DNA of 64,000 nucleotides, from contig NC_135505.1 in the NCBI RefSeq assembly GCF_052857255.1, positions 55,442,868 through 55,506,867 on the forward strand, given 5' to 3'. Made by a program: the position numbers and the translations under genes. The stretch comes from Amblyomma americanum (Eukaryota; Arthropoda; Arachnida; Ixodida; Ixodidae). Each line of letters begins with the position of its first letter. The stretch's first letter is position 1. Shown one piece after another: positions 49,113 to 58,752 of this stretch. The notes under the pieces are model-generated. The model had not been told where the DNA came from and did not search any database. It was given only the letters and a program-made list of their open reading frames with translations.

Positions 49113-51445
49113 CGCTAACATTACGCGTGCAAGTGATGCGCATCGGAATCCCGGAATCCCTGGCACCTAGCATGCCGGCCACTACGGATTCTCAAATGGC
49201 CACATTTAAAGAGAGTGATCATTGCAGGACTCATAAATTAAATTTAGTATACACAAACACGTTGCCTACTCTCTACGCCGTACAGTGCGCAAGAATATTT
49301 GTAAAGACACAACGGTTCAGAGATTCCTGGCGTCTATGGGCCTGTCATCGCTAGCTACGCTGTAACCCCCGGAGACCTGACAATTGAAACTTTGTCCAAT
49401 GTACTGGATGAGACACGAGCAAGCTTTGATAGCAAGTCTACTGCTTTAAAGACGTTTCACTATTTAAGACATCTATGCCTGCCTAGCAAGCACGGTGAAA
49501 GCCGTATCGTTCTTCAGAACCCGTGAAAGAGATGGAAGGTGCTGCACGGTTGGTTTACTTTTGCGTTCAAAAAGAGCAAACGGATACAGGTGCATTAAAA
49601 GAGGCTTTAATCAATTTTACACACCTAATAAGGCTAGCAAAAGAATGGTTAACCCACACGAGCAAACTCTGGAGCTAACAGGCGGCTCTAAACTCCCATT
49701 GAGCTCGCTATACAAGGCAGTTGCTATTAAACAGCCAAAAGCTAGAAAAACTGTAAATGCTGCAAAAGATATTTTCCAATGACATTGTGGAAACTAGATT
49801 AGGATGTTTTAAGAGGCTGATAAAAGTCAGATAGGATTTACTGCTCAGGTTTTAGGCTCAAACAACACGTCGTTATAGTCAACATAGAACTCACTCTATT
49901 GCTAATGCGGATGGAAATATGATTCAGGTAGGATAAGTGAATGTGCGCCTCTCTAACAGAGCCATCAGTACAGATGTTGGCCACCTCAGATGAAAATAGT
50001 GGTGCAGCCTGCGAAGGTGCTGTGAGTACTTTTTACTAGGCGCACGACGCTAGCTTCATAACAAGTTTTGAGAGCTCGCACTTTGAGGGGCAGGAGAATA
50101 TTTCTTCCTTGAAGTAAGTGCCCACATATTTCGATGTGTTTCCAGCTTCGAGCATTAAAGGTAATCATTCGACCTTTCTAAAGCAGTGCAACCACGAACG
50201 CAGTTGTGCCATTGCGCGCTGCAACATTTTCAATGACCTCTGATATTTCGCCGCCTCATTGATATGAGCACTATGGGGAATAGCACATGACTTTTTCCAT
50301 CCTGCATAAGCAAAAAACGTGTTAGTATTAACATAATAGAAAAAGATATTCTTTTTAATAAACGTCGTCTGACGAACTATGTTCCCATCACACTATAATG
50401 AGTTTAGCCAGTGCCTATAAACGGAACAAACATTTGCCGCCGACGTGAATTGAGTGGTTTTTAACTCTTGCACTTTTTCTTGCTTTTCTGCGCCAATATA
50501 ACCATTTGAGGAGAGCGGAGGTTACGTGCCCCGCGTTGAGAAAACAAAAAGGCGCCTAGACGAGATTGAGGGAAAAAATGACAAGTTTCCTTTGCAGATT
50601 TCTTCCGACGTATTGTTCTTTGTTGTCTCAACTTTTTCTTACTTCAACCATCCGATATTGGCATTTATTCTTAGGTACTGTACGCCAGTAAACTATTCGT
50701 AAACAGCCACGCGCTGCGCACTCCCACTTAAAGTGATGTTGGAAACGAAAGTGGCATTAGAAAATTTGCAATAAAATAGGCGCGCATGGCACCCCACACG
50801 AAAAGCGCATGGCTGGGAATACTAGGTACGCCAACAAGAATTGAACAAATCTTGACGCAATGTACAGTGACACGCGGCTATTTCAGAACATGAGTGGGCG
50901 GAGCTCAGCAATTTCAGAATATTATATTCGGCTACTCAACAAATGCGTAGGGATGAAATGAAATAACTAAAATCGGCAGCCACAATAGATTCACGTGATA
51001 GCGCCATTTGTTTGATGAAATTGCACGCCTTGAATAATGCCTGCATTCTTCAGTATGCGTTATAGTGGGCCAAGAGTTTGTCTCGAAGTACTAACACCGA
51101 CATGCAGAAGAGAGGTCGTCACTTACGGCTACCATCACGTGTACACACTGTGAACACTATTAGAATCCCTACCTGGAGAATGTCTTGCTCCTGTGCAGAA
51201 AATGAACAGCACTGAGCGGAGACTTGAAAACTTCCATCCCTTTAACAACTACCGCCTAGTTTTATGGTTCAAAACAATTAAACGAAATAAATGTGAGGAA
51301 AATAGCGTGAAAAATGACCGACGCATAACAGACAGAACGTCAACTCAAACATGTTTTAGGTGTACGACTTACATGAGCTCAGGTCAGGAGAAGTAACAAT
51401 GTGATTTTTTGAGTGAAAGACGCGTTCGTAGTCCGATCCTAGTAA
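49113..51445. other. 2.3-kb unassigned sequence
   Basis: A 95-codon frame (49495-49782) and a minus-strand 60-codon frame (50168-49986) have no recognised domain. Sequence is AT-rich. The 5' end of the next LINE may start in the last few hundred bases. Confidence 0.45.
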
Positions 51446-52513
51446 ATGGGAATCTCGCACCGACCCAAGCCGACCTGTTACAGTTTCGAACGCTTCATCG
51501 ACTGGCAACCATGGAACCTTCCGCACATGCATGACCTATATAAGCAGCTGTTGTACCCAGCCACTCCGGGATCTGGCGCCGACATGGCAGCCAGACGCTT
51601 ACATCTTGTTCTTCTTCAGGTTTGTTACTCTTACCTTTCGGTTAATGGCAAACCGTTTAGGAAGTCGACGCCAGATCCCAACTTTGCTGTGTGCATGTTT
51701 TTACGCCTTCTGTACGACGTGCGCGCGAGCTGTTCAGGATACATAGGTTTGTTTCAAAGAAAGCTTTTGCTTGCGGGAGACGTAGAGCAAAACCCTGGGC
51801 CTCTGTCTGCTGAGCAGGAAAAGCAGATGTTCGATACTATCATGACAACACCTGTGATACAACAGCAACAGACCGAAATATTGGATGAACTACGTTCCAT
51901 TCGGCTTGAGCAAAAGAATCTCGAAGAAAAACTAACAAAACTCGCAGAAAAAGTCAAGAGCGTTGAAGATAATGTGTCACTGGTGCTCCCGCTAAAGCCC
52001 GAAGTAGAAAGATTATCTCAAAGTTCCCAGAAATTTGCTGTCGCGTGCACGGCCCTCGAGTCATTGCATGATGACCTGGAGAACCAATCACGAAGAAACA
52101 ACTTAATATTCTACGGCATCCATGACAAAGAAACCGAATCGTGGGAACAGTCTGAGACTAAAATTATCTCTTTTTGCGCTGAAAAGTTAAAACTTTCCGT
52201 TGACGCCGCTGCCATTGAAAGAGCGCACAGACTAGGAAGATATGCGCCCGACAAGCACAGACCCCTGATCGTTAAATTTTTGTCCTTTAAAGAAAAGAAT
52301 CGTGTTCTTTCAAATGCTGCCAAACTAAAAGATACTGACTGGGCGATAAGCGAGGACTATTCGGCCAAAGTACGGCAGCAAAGAAAAAAGCTCATGCAGT
52401 TTGCTAAGGCACGCGGCGGAAAGTTGAAACTGCGGTTTAATAAGCTAAACCTGGACAACAAAACCTATATGTACAACATTGAAACAGACGATATCACTTG
52501 TGTAAACCAATAG
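51446..52513 (+). CDS. LINE ORF1: 2A-containing coiled-coil RNA-binding protein
   Basis: 355 codons from the first ATG. An alternative ATG at residue 47 (51584, GACATGG context) is more convincing and would give 309 residues. Residues 111-119 are GDVEQNPGP, a full 2A consensus (D-V/I-E-x-N-P-G-P), preceded by the hydrophobic/basic run FQRKLLLA. Ribosome skipping there would release a short N-terminal peptide and start the main protein at Pro119. That part has a coiled coil (about 120-200, rich in Leu/Glu/Lys/Gln), then an RNA-recognition-like region beginning ENQSRRNNLIFYGI, with IERAHRLGR and RPLIVKFLSFKEKNRVL as in L1-type ORF1 proteins. Likely role: binding element RNA as trimers in the ribonucleoprotein. 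It ends at TAG, in frame with ORF2. Confidence 0.88.
   Translation: MGISHRPKPTCYSFERFIDWQPWNLPHMHDLYKQLLYPATPGSGADMAARRLHLVLLQVCYSYLSVNGKPFRKSTPDPNFAVCMFLRLLYDVRASCSGYIGLFQRKLLLAGDVEQNPGPLSAEQEKQMFDTIMTTPVIQQQQTEILDELRSIRLEQKNLEEKLTKLAEKVKSVEDNVSLVLPLKPEVERLSQSSQKFAVACTALESLHDDLENQSRRNNLIFYGIHDKETESWEQSETKIISFCAEKLKLSVDAAAIERAHRLGRYAPDKHRPLIVKFLSFKEKNRVLSNAAKLKDTDWAISEDYSAKVRQQRKKLMQFAKARGGKLKLRFNKLNLDNKTYMYNIETDDITCVNQ
51776..51802 (+). promoter_or_regulatory. 2A ribosome-skipping motif (GDVEQNPGP)
   Basis: Codons GGA GAC GTA GAG CAA AAC CCT GGG CCT. The break would fall between the last Gly and Pro. 2A-like motifs are known in the ORF1 region of some CR1/L2/Rex-type LINEs and in trypanosome LINEs, as well as many RNA viruses. 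Here the D, E, N, P, G, P positions are all conserved. Confidence 0.9.
52511..52513 (+). other. In-frame UAG separating ORF1 and ORF2
   Basis: Reads CAA TAG CCA TCA. Removing this codon alone would join ORF1 to ORF2, because the next 39 codons are open in the same frame up to the first ATG of ORF2 at 52631. Confidence 0.8.
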
Positions 52514-55354
52514 CCATCACCGAGGCTTTTAGCTAGCCCAAAAACTGCTATTAAAAATGAACTTGTCTGTATTGTTGTTAATTGCCGCAGTCTAAAAAAC
52601 AAAACTGACCAATTCCTCTCACTCTTACAAATGACGAGCGCACATGTGGTAATTGGAACCGAGTCATGGCTGGACAGCAACATAAGTGATGGTGAAATAT
52701 TTCCTCCATCCTATACCACGTATAGGAAGGATCGCAATGTACGCGGTGGCGGTGTGTTCATCCTCGTTCATAGCAGTTTGAGAAGCGTGTCTGTTAACTT
52801 AGACAACGATTCCTCTGAAGCTGTCTGGTGCAGGGTACGGCTGGGCGATGGTACTTCTTTGGCAATTGGCTCTTTTTATAGGACGCCCGGTTCAACCTGC
52901 GCACAGGCATTTTTTGAACTTAGCAACACATTATTAGCCTTAGACGCAACGCATATTATCCTTGCCGGTGATTTTAATATGCCCAGCGTAGAATGGTCTT
53001 GTTTTAAACCAGTAATTCGCACTGCATTCCTCTTGTATACCGCTTTCCGTGAAGTAATTGGTGCTCACTCATTATTTCAGTTTGTTCAAACCCCTACCAG
53101 ACTCGGCCTTACCAGTGCTAATGTGCTAGACTTGTTTTTCTGCAATGACCCTAGCCTAGTCTCGTCTGTCATAACGCTGCCAGGCGTAAGCGACCATGAT
53201 GTAGTTTTAGCAAAAGTATCCTGTAATGCTATGAAGACCCACCACACCCAACCACGCAAAGTGTCTTTTTATGAAAAAGGGGATTATGCTTCGCTATCAC
53301 AGGAACTCGACGCATTTTTTCCTGAGTTTATTTCACACCAGCCATCCCTGAATATTGATTCCTTCTGGAACTTGTTTAAAACCAAAATTTTGTCACTGAC
53401 GCAGACTTTCATCCCATCCCGCTTGATTTCAGCCAAGCGTCGTGACGATATGCATTGGATGAATAGACAGTTGCGGGCAATGATCAACCGGCGGAAACGG
53501 CTCTTTCGCAGATATTGTGATACGCCCGCACTAACTTTGTACTCCGAGATGAAAAAGCAAACTAAGAACTTATCGAAAGAAATCCGTAAAGCGAAAAGGG
53601 CATACTTCAGCACACTAGGCCAACAACTAAATACAAACCCAAAGGCAGTCTGGAAATATGTTAAAAATAAGAGAAACAGCAGGGTCTCTGCGCCTGATAT
53701 ACTAGACGCAACTGATTTTGGAAGGGATTCAAAAGGTAAAGCGAGAAGTTTCAATCTTTATTTCCATTCGGTGTTTTCCGATCCCATTAATACACATACT
53801 GACTTTCAATCTTCCAGCACCCTGACCAGAATGAATGACGTAGAAATTTCTGAACGGGGGATCATGCTTTTATTACAGAAAATTAAAGTTACATCAGCAC
53901 CAGGGCCTGACAACATTTCCAATTACGTTTTGAAAAATTGTGCAGCTTCAGTTGCCCCGTGTCTCGTTGCATTATTTCAGAAATCGTTAGAGAATTCTTC
54001 TTTGCCCCTTGACTGGAGAAGTGCCAATGTCGTTCCGATTCATAAGAGTGGTGATAAAACTAAAACATGTAACTATAGGCCCATATCGCTGACGAGCGTG
54101 TCGTGCAAAACACTGGAACATGTGATTTATACTCAGTTAATTAGCCATCTACAAAACAATAGTTTTTTCTGTTCGACACAACATGGATTTAGGTCCGGCT
54201 TCTCATGTGAAACACAGCTCGTGGAATTCACTCATGACATTTCTGTTTCCTTAAACTCCGCCGGTCAGGTAGATTGTATATTTTTAGATTTTCGAAAAGC
54301 GTTCGATTTAGTTGCTCACAACCTATTGTTACAGAAGCTTTCAAAATTAAATATTCCTACCTCACTCTTATCCTGGATTGAGGCGTATCTTGCGGAAAGG
54401 AGACAGTGCGTGGTTATCGACGGTGTCAGCTCGGAAAGTGTGGGTGTAACTTCAGGTGTTCCGCAAGGGTCGGTTTTGGGCCCTCTTCTATTTCTCATTT
54501 TTATAAATGACCTCACTAGTAACATTTCAAGTATAATCAGACTTTATGCTGATGACTGTTGTATCTACCGCAATATTTCTTCTGAAGCAGATGCAATTTC
54601 ACTACAGCATGACCTCAACTCTGTATTCTCTTGGTGCAACAACTGGAATATGGCGCTAAACATCTCCAAATGTAATCTGGTCCGGTTTACAAAAAAGAAA
54701 CAATTCCTCCAAACAGACTATTTCCTTGGTAGCACTGAATTATCCGCAGTTTCAACTTATAAGTACTTGGGAGTCTTTTTTTCTACTGACCTATCATGGA
54801 ATACACACTTAAATTACATATCTGCTAAAGCCAGTCACCCATTAAACTTTCTCAGACGTAACTTTAAGGACGCTCCCCTTACGCTGAAGGAGACATTATA
54901 CATGTCTACTGTACGTCTGATACTTGAGTATGCTTGCGCGGTTTGGGACCCGCATACAAAACTGAATATTGAGGAGCTGGAGCGCGTCCAGAAACGGGCT
55001 GCTAGGTTTGTGTCCGCCGATTACAATTTCCAAAAAAGTTCTTCTGGTTTGCGCGAAAAGTTGGGATGGCCATTACTTGAAAACAGGCGCCAATATTTGA
55101 GACTCTCTTTCTTTTATAATGTGCTTAATAATAAAACTGGAATTCCAAAAGAAAAATACATTAGTGAACCCAGCTACATTTCCGCCCGCACTGACCACCC
55201 ACTCAAGGTGCGCGAGTACAATTGCCGCATAAACGTATTCAAATATAGTTTTTTCCCACGAACAGTGCATGATTGGAACTGTCTCCCTTCGCGGGTCGCT
55301 ACCGTTCCTCATTCATCGTTTCTGACCGATTTGCAAAGCCACCTGTCAATATAA
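52514..55354 (+). CDS. LINE ORF2: endonuclease and reverse transcriptase
   Basis: Open frame of 947 codons after the UAG, or 907 from the first ATG (52631). The N terminus holds an APE-type endonuclease: VVNCRSLKNK with the catalytic Asn lies before that ATG, then GTESWL (Glu), AGDFNMPS and GVSDHDVV. The RT has NYRPISLTSVSCKTLEHVI, QHGFRSGFSCETQLVEF, IFLDFRKAFDLV (catalytic Asp), SGVPQGSVLGPLLF and LYADDC (YADD 54545-54556), then the thumb YKYLGVFFSTDLSW. The C-terminal region contains ILEYACAVWDP, RVQKRAARFV and FFPRTVHDWNCLPSRV. No RNase H is present. It would nick target DNA and prime cDNA from the nick. All RT blocks look intact. CR1/L2-like by wording; exact clade unresolved. Confidence 0.9.
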   Translation, partial: PSPRLLASPKTAIKNELVCIVVNCRSLKNKTDQFLSLLQMTSAHVVIGTESWLDSNISDGEIFPPSYTTYRKDRNVRGGGVFILVHSSLRSVSVNLDNDSSEAVWCRVRLGDGTSLAIGSFYRTPGSTCAQAFFELSNTLLALDATHIILAGDFNMPSVEWSCFKPVIRTAFLLYTAFREVIGAHSLFQFVQTPTRLGLTSANVLDLFFCNDPSLVSSVITLPGVSDHDVVLAKVSCNAMKTHHTQPRKVSFYEKGDYASLSQELDAFFPEFISHQPSLNIDSFWNLFKTKILSLTQTFIPSRLISAKRRDDMHWMNRQLRAMINRRKRLFRRYCDTPALTLYSEMKKQTKNLSKEIRKAKRAYFSTLGQQLNTNPKAVWKYVKNKRNSRVSAPDILDATDFGRDSKGKARSFNLYFHSVFSDPINTHTDFQSSSTLTRMNDVEISERGIMLLLQKIKVTSAPGPDNISNYVLKNCAASVAPCLVALFQKSLENSSLPLDWRSANVVPIHKSGDKTKTCNYRPISLTSVSCKTLEHVIYTQLISHLQNNSFFCSTQHGFRSGFSCETQLVEFTHDISVSLNSAGQVDCIFLDFRKAFDLVAHNLLLQKLSKLNIPTSLLSWIEAYLAERRQCVVIDGVSSESVGVTSGVPQGSVLGPLLFLIFINDLTSNISSIIRLYADDCCIYRNISSEADAISLQHDLNSVFSWCNNWNMALNISKCNLVRFTKKKQFLQTDYFLGSTELSAVSTYKYLGVFFSTDLSWNTHLNYISAKASHPLNFLRRNFKDAPLTLKETLYMSTVRLILEYACAVWDPHTKLNIEELERVQKRAARFVSADYNFQKSSSGLREKLGWPLLENRRQYLRLSFFYNVLNNKTGIPKEKYISEPSYISARTDHPLKVREYNCRINVFKYSFFPRTVHDWNCLPSRVATVPHSSFLTDLQSHLSI

Positions 55355-55419
55355 GTGCAATAATTCTTGTCCGAGTGTATTATGTTTTAAGCAGTGCTGT
55401 ATTTTAAAATGTATCTTTT

Positions 55420-55501
55420 TTTGTGTGTGTATGTGTGTGTTTAGGGTATGTTTGCCTTTCTACAATGATTTTTATTTTGTTTGTTTGTTTGTTTGTTTTT
55501 G
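55420..55501 (+). repeat. (TG)n and (GTTT)n simple repeats in the LINE 3' UTR
   Basis: TGTGTGTGTATGTGTGTG at 55422-55440 and GTTTGTTTGTTTGTTTGTTT at 55481-55500. Confidence 0.8.
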
Positions 55502-55642
55502 CTTCCGTGTGCATGGGTTTATTGTATTTTCTGTGTAGACCGCATCATTTGCCTAATTTATTATGTACTAGATGTTTGTTCTTATTTATGATGTTTCCCC
55601 CCTACAATAATGCCCCAATGAGGGCGCTGTAGGTACTGTGTA

Positions 55643-55664
55643 TAAATAAATAAATAAATAAATA
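55643..55664 (+). repeat. (AAAT)n 3' tail of the LINE
   Basis: Five to six TAAA units end the element; such microsatellite tails in place of poly(A) are usual for CR1/L2-like LINEs. Confidence 0.85.
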
Positions 55665-56741
55665 ATCTACAGGAAAAGGCAGACTTAGCTGCCCGTACCC
55701 AACAAATTCCACCATCAATAATGTTCTGGTTGCTGCATTCAAGTTCTAGCAACAGTTTACCGCAGTCTTGAGTTCTGTCCACTTCGACTTCAGCCCTGCT
55801 GTGTCGTAAACAAAAGTGACGTGAGGAATAAATATATGCCATTGCTTCTTTTCGGCGTCCAGGTTATGCAAGCATTATTCACTTATTCTTTGGCGAATAT
55901 GAAATGCAAGTATTTTTTCTTCAGCTGATACTACCTTGATTTATTTATCTCTTGAGTAACTTTTAAGGAACCAGTGAAAGCAGGTACCGCCGCCATTTAA
56001 AATATGCACTGAAGAAAAACTTTTTGGAAGCTCCTTAATGTAAAAATGTTAATGCTGCTCAAGGACTTTCTGGCAGCTCCTCAATGTAACAAATTTATAT
56101 AATGTGCAAAGGTTTTTTCGGACTTTCGTCGTGAGGCTGCCCCGCTCTCTTTCTGAAATGTGCTTGAGCTGCAAATACCAGGACGAATAAAGTAATTAGC
56201 AGCAGTGCTATGACATGTACAGTGAAACTGTATGTTTCAGTCAATACTTCGTAAAATGCCAACAAAGATAAGATTTTTCTTATATCTCTGCTTCAGGGCA
56301 GTTTTCGTACATGTTATATTTTTATGGCATTAGATTATATGGTGTTTTCATCCTTCTTTCTTAGAAAGTCCGTGTTGCTATTGGCCTCTAGTTCCCATTA
56401 TGAAGAACCAATAAGCCAGCCACTGCGTATAAAGCACACTTCAGGGCAGATTCGATGTCTGCTATTCTGCATGCTATTTAAGAGTTTGATAGGTGACGAC
56501 GACTGAAGCAAGAGAGGGCCATTTCCCTGAACTGTATGTCGGCCGCGCATATGTTTAAATCTCTATTTAGTGAGCTTTAAGGCTCCGCGTAGGCCCAATA
56601 CATTGCGTCCCATGACTTTCAAATGAAGTTAAGCCCCGTTTTTTAGGGTATAAGGTCACCGAACTTATTGGGGATTGCGTTATTTTATTTCGCATTCTGA
56701 CTCTTTTTAACTACACTACAATTCTGGTTTTGCAAAGCTAT
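55665..56741. other. Unassigned sequence
   Basis: No gene recognised. An imperfect direct repeat is visible: TTTTTGGAAGCTCCTTAATGTAA near 56019 and TTTCTGGCAGCTCCTCAATGTAA near 56067. Confidence 0.45.
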
Positions 56742-56859
56742 TCAGTTATTAACGCGACACCTGTTCAGCGGCCGTTGCTGGGTCTCGCGCCGTAGTACTC
56801 TGTCGTCAGTGTCGTCTGTCGTAGTCGTCGGCTTAAGCAGGGGGCGCATTTCCATGCTA

Positions 56860-57340
56860 ACCACGTGGAGAGAGGTTACCGTAGAATGAGTAGGGTGCAA
56901 GACAGCGGAGCAATGCCCAGCCGGAGTATGATTACCCAGGAAGGATGTGTGTATGGCGAGAGCGTAAGCAGGCGCAACCGGTCGGCGGTTGACATGGAAA
57001 CTATCCGGAGGGTGGTTACCCTGGAAAGACGAGAGAGGGTTAACATGTAAGGTGGCTTTATGGTGAGATCGTAGGCAGACGTAACTGTAGACCGCTCGCA
57101 GACCGATCGGAGGATGATTACCGTGGGAGGAAGGAATGGTGTGATTGTGAGAACGCGCAACTGGTACGTGGTTACCATAGGAACCAATCATAGGGTAATC
57201 TAACCCGCCTATAAGGAGAGCTACCCCTAGAAGAAGAAGTACGGTTGCCGCGGAAGAAATGTACGCCGAAAGAAGGCTAGGCGAGAGTGCAGGAAGGCGC
57301 ACCACTGTAACCATCCGGAAGGCGGTTACCATTGAAGGAG
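56860..57340. repeat. Irregular tandem repeat with a GGTTACC-type core
   Basis: The core G.GGTTACC..(G)GAA recurs at about 56873, 56927 (ATGATTACCCAGGAAGG), 57012 (GTGGTTACCCTGGAAAG), 57112 (ATGATTACCGTGGGAGG), 57169 (GTGGTTACCATAGGAAC) and 57324 (GCGGTTACCATTGAAGG), with 54-155-base spacing. On the minus strand the repeat yields a 196-codon open frame with recurring GNHPP-like peptides (57332-56742). I read it as a repeat in the 3' part of the gypsy fragment, not a gene. Confidence 0.65.
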
Positions 57341-57801
57341 GAGGGAGGGTGTAGCGAGACGGAGGAATGCAGCACGGTCCGTCTGCGATAGCTGCTGCGA
57401 AACGCGCCGCTAGAGGAGAGCATGGGTCGAAGAGGCCAGGTCAGGGTGCACGAAAAGGGTATGGTGGCGGGACGGACGCGGTGGAGTACGCCGGAGGTCG
57501 TTAACGCAGTCCAACAGGCGTTGAAGGAATTCCTTGGGCAGGGCTGGGATCTGCTGGGATGTAAAGAAGTCTCCTGGAAGAAACTGAGCACTACCAAACA
57601 CCAGCTTTGCAGATGAGCACACTAAGTCTTCCCGGATGACGGCCCTGAGACCAAAGAGCACAAGAAGCAAGGAGTCGACCCAGGTGCCGCAATCGAGGCG
57701 GGCAGCTAGGGCGGGCTTCAATTGGCGGTGGAGGCGTTCCACCATGCCGTTGGCACACGAGTGATATGCAGTGGTACGGCAATGCCTGGCGCCGAAAATA
57801 T
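57341..57801 (-). pseudogene. Gypsy integrase fragment, interrupted by another gypsy LTR
   Basis: On the minus strand from 57801: a stretch matching 41270-41300 (GCCAGGCATTGCCGTACCACT), then NGMVERLHRQLKPALAARL (catalytic Glu region), LLVLFGLRAVIREDLVCSSA and LVFGSAQFLPGDFF. A C-terminal region follows that fades near 57380. It is the same family as the integrase at 40810-41840. Where that copy continues past GCGCCGAGAATAT, this one stops exactly at GCGCCGAAAATAT and a foreign LTR begins, so it was split by the gypsy insertion at 57802. Confidence 0.85.
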
Positions 57802-58175
57802 TGCCACGAATCTTTGAAGTGTTTGTTCATTCTTGAAATCTGCCGCCACGCCGCTTTATCGCTTTGTTTGCGACGCAAGACCCGACTAGATTTATCTCGA
57901 TTGATCGCAGCCAGGCAGAGCTGATCCCACGTTGTTCCAGAATGCTCTAGTAACTTAGCACACTTTATCTAGAAACTTCGCCATCAGCTTTAAAATGAGC
58001 ATCGCGGACAGCGGCGGGCATTCTGTTCGACGACCGCCGAGCACGCTTGTCTCTTCGCCGCCGCCGATTGATTCAGTCTATTGTGGGCGCAAATCAGCCC
58101 CATTAACAGTTTTATATTAGAAAACCTTATGTCCGTCTTCATCGCCCCTTCAACTGCCGTCACCACTGCGTGACA
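57802..58175 (+). repeat. 5' LTR of the split gypsy element
   Basis: Inferred from TGCCACGAATCTTTG at the junction with foreign sequence, and ...CACTGCGTGACA followed by a primer-binding site. 374 bp. The partner LTR is outside the window, so the boundaries rest on the TG/CA ends and context. Confidence 0.75.
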
Positions 58176-58195
58176 TCTGGTGGAGGTGCTGGATC
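58176..58195 (+). other. Primer-binding site of the split gypsy element
   Basis: TCTGGTGGAGGTGCTGGATC directly follows the LTR. It shares TGGTGGAGGTGC with the element at 8453-8468. Confidence 0.65.
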
Positions 58196-58752
58196 GTCTT
58201 CCACGTTCCGGACGCCCCCTTCAAATCGTAACGCCAGCCCTCAGCGCTTCGCAATCGAGGACGAGCCAGCAGCCAAGCGAGCCAGCCGACGTCTCCAGGA
58301 AGAGGAGCCTGAATTCGGGACCCTGCCGGACCGCACCAGTCAGCGAAAAGACGCTGCTACGAGTACCGCAACCTCGCCGAATATATCGACACCGATCACA
58401 CTGCAGCAGCCGCGTCTGTCTCCAACTTTCAACAGATCCCGAGGCGAATACCCCTAAAAATTGTTGGACCAATTTGAGCGCGTTTCATCATTCAACAAGC
58501 GGGATGATGCGGCAAAACTTTGGCACGTATTTTTCTCATTGGATGGCTCCGCACGCACGTAGTACGAAAACCACGAGTCATCCATAACGATCTCGGAACT
58601 TTTTAAGAGGGAACTATTGAGGGTATTCACCAGGGTCGTGAGGAAAGAAAGAGCCGAAAGACTCATCGAGTCCAGGATCCAGCTTCTGAATGAGCCCGTT
58701 CGTGGTTCCGTCAAGGAGATGAAGCGCCTATTTCGCCGCGCCGAACTCGAGA
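58176..58752 (+). pseudogene. Gypsy gag, 5' half
   Basis: Reads through the primer site as SGGGAGSS and on through a low-complexity N terminus (AIEDEPAAKRASRR). With frame changes near 58457 and 58600 it enters the capsid domain: LRVFTRVVRKERAERLIESR, then NEPVRGSVKEMKRLFRRAEL. Gag then stops abruptly at a LINE junction (about 58752) and resumes at 62676. No clear ATG starts the frame; it is open from a GTG at 58170 inside the LTR. Confidence 0.8.

Larger units (their letters stand above)
51446..55664 (+). mobile_element. Nearly intact CR1/L2-like LINE with 2A motif
   Basis: Two long open frames in the same reading frame, ORF1 (51446-52513) and ORF2 (open 52514-55354), then a 300-base 3' UTR with TG- and GTTT-rich stretches and a (AAAT)n tail at 55643-55664. 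The last UTR text, CCTACAATAATGCCCCAATG, matches the 3' end of the nested LINE at 38850-38900. Neither ORF contains a frameshift or internal stop other than the UAG between them. The 5' boundary is uncertain: a TATATAAG at 51536-51543 and an ATG in good context at 51584 could mean the element starts near 51560 and not at 51446. Confidence 0.88.
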
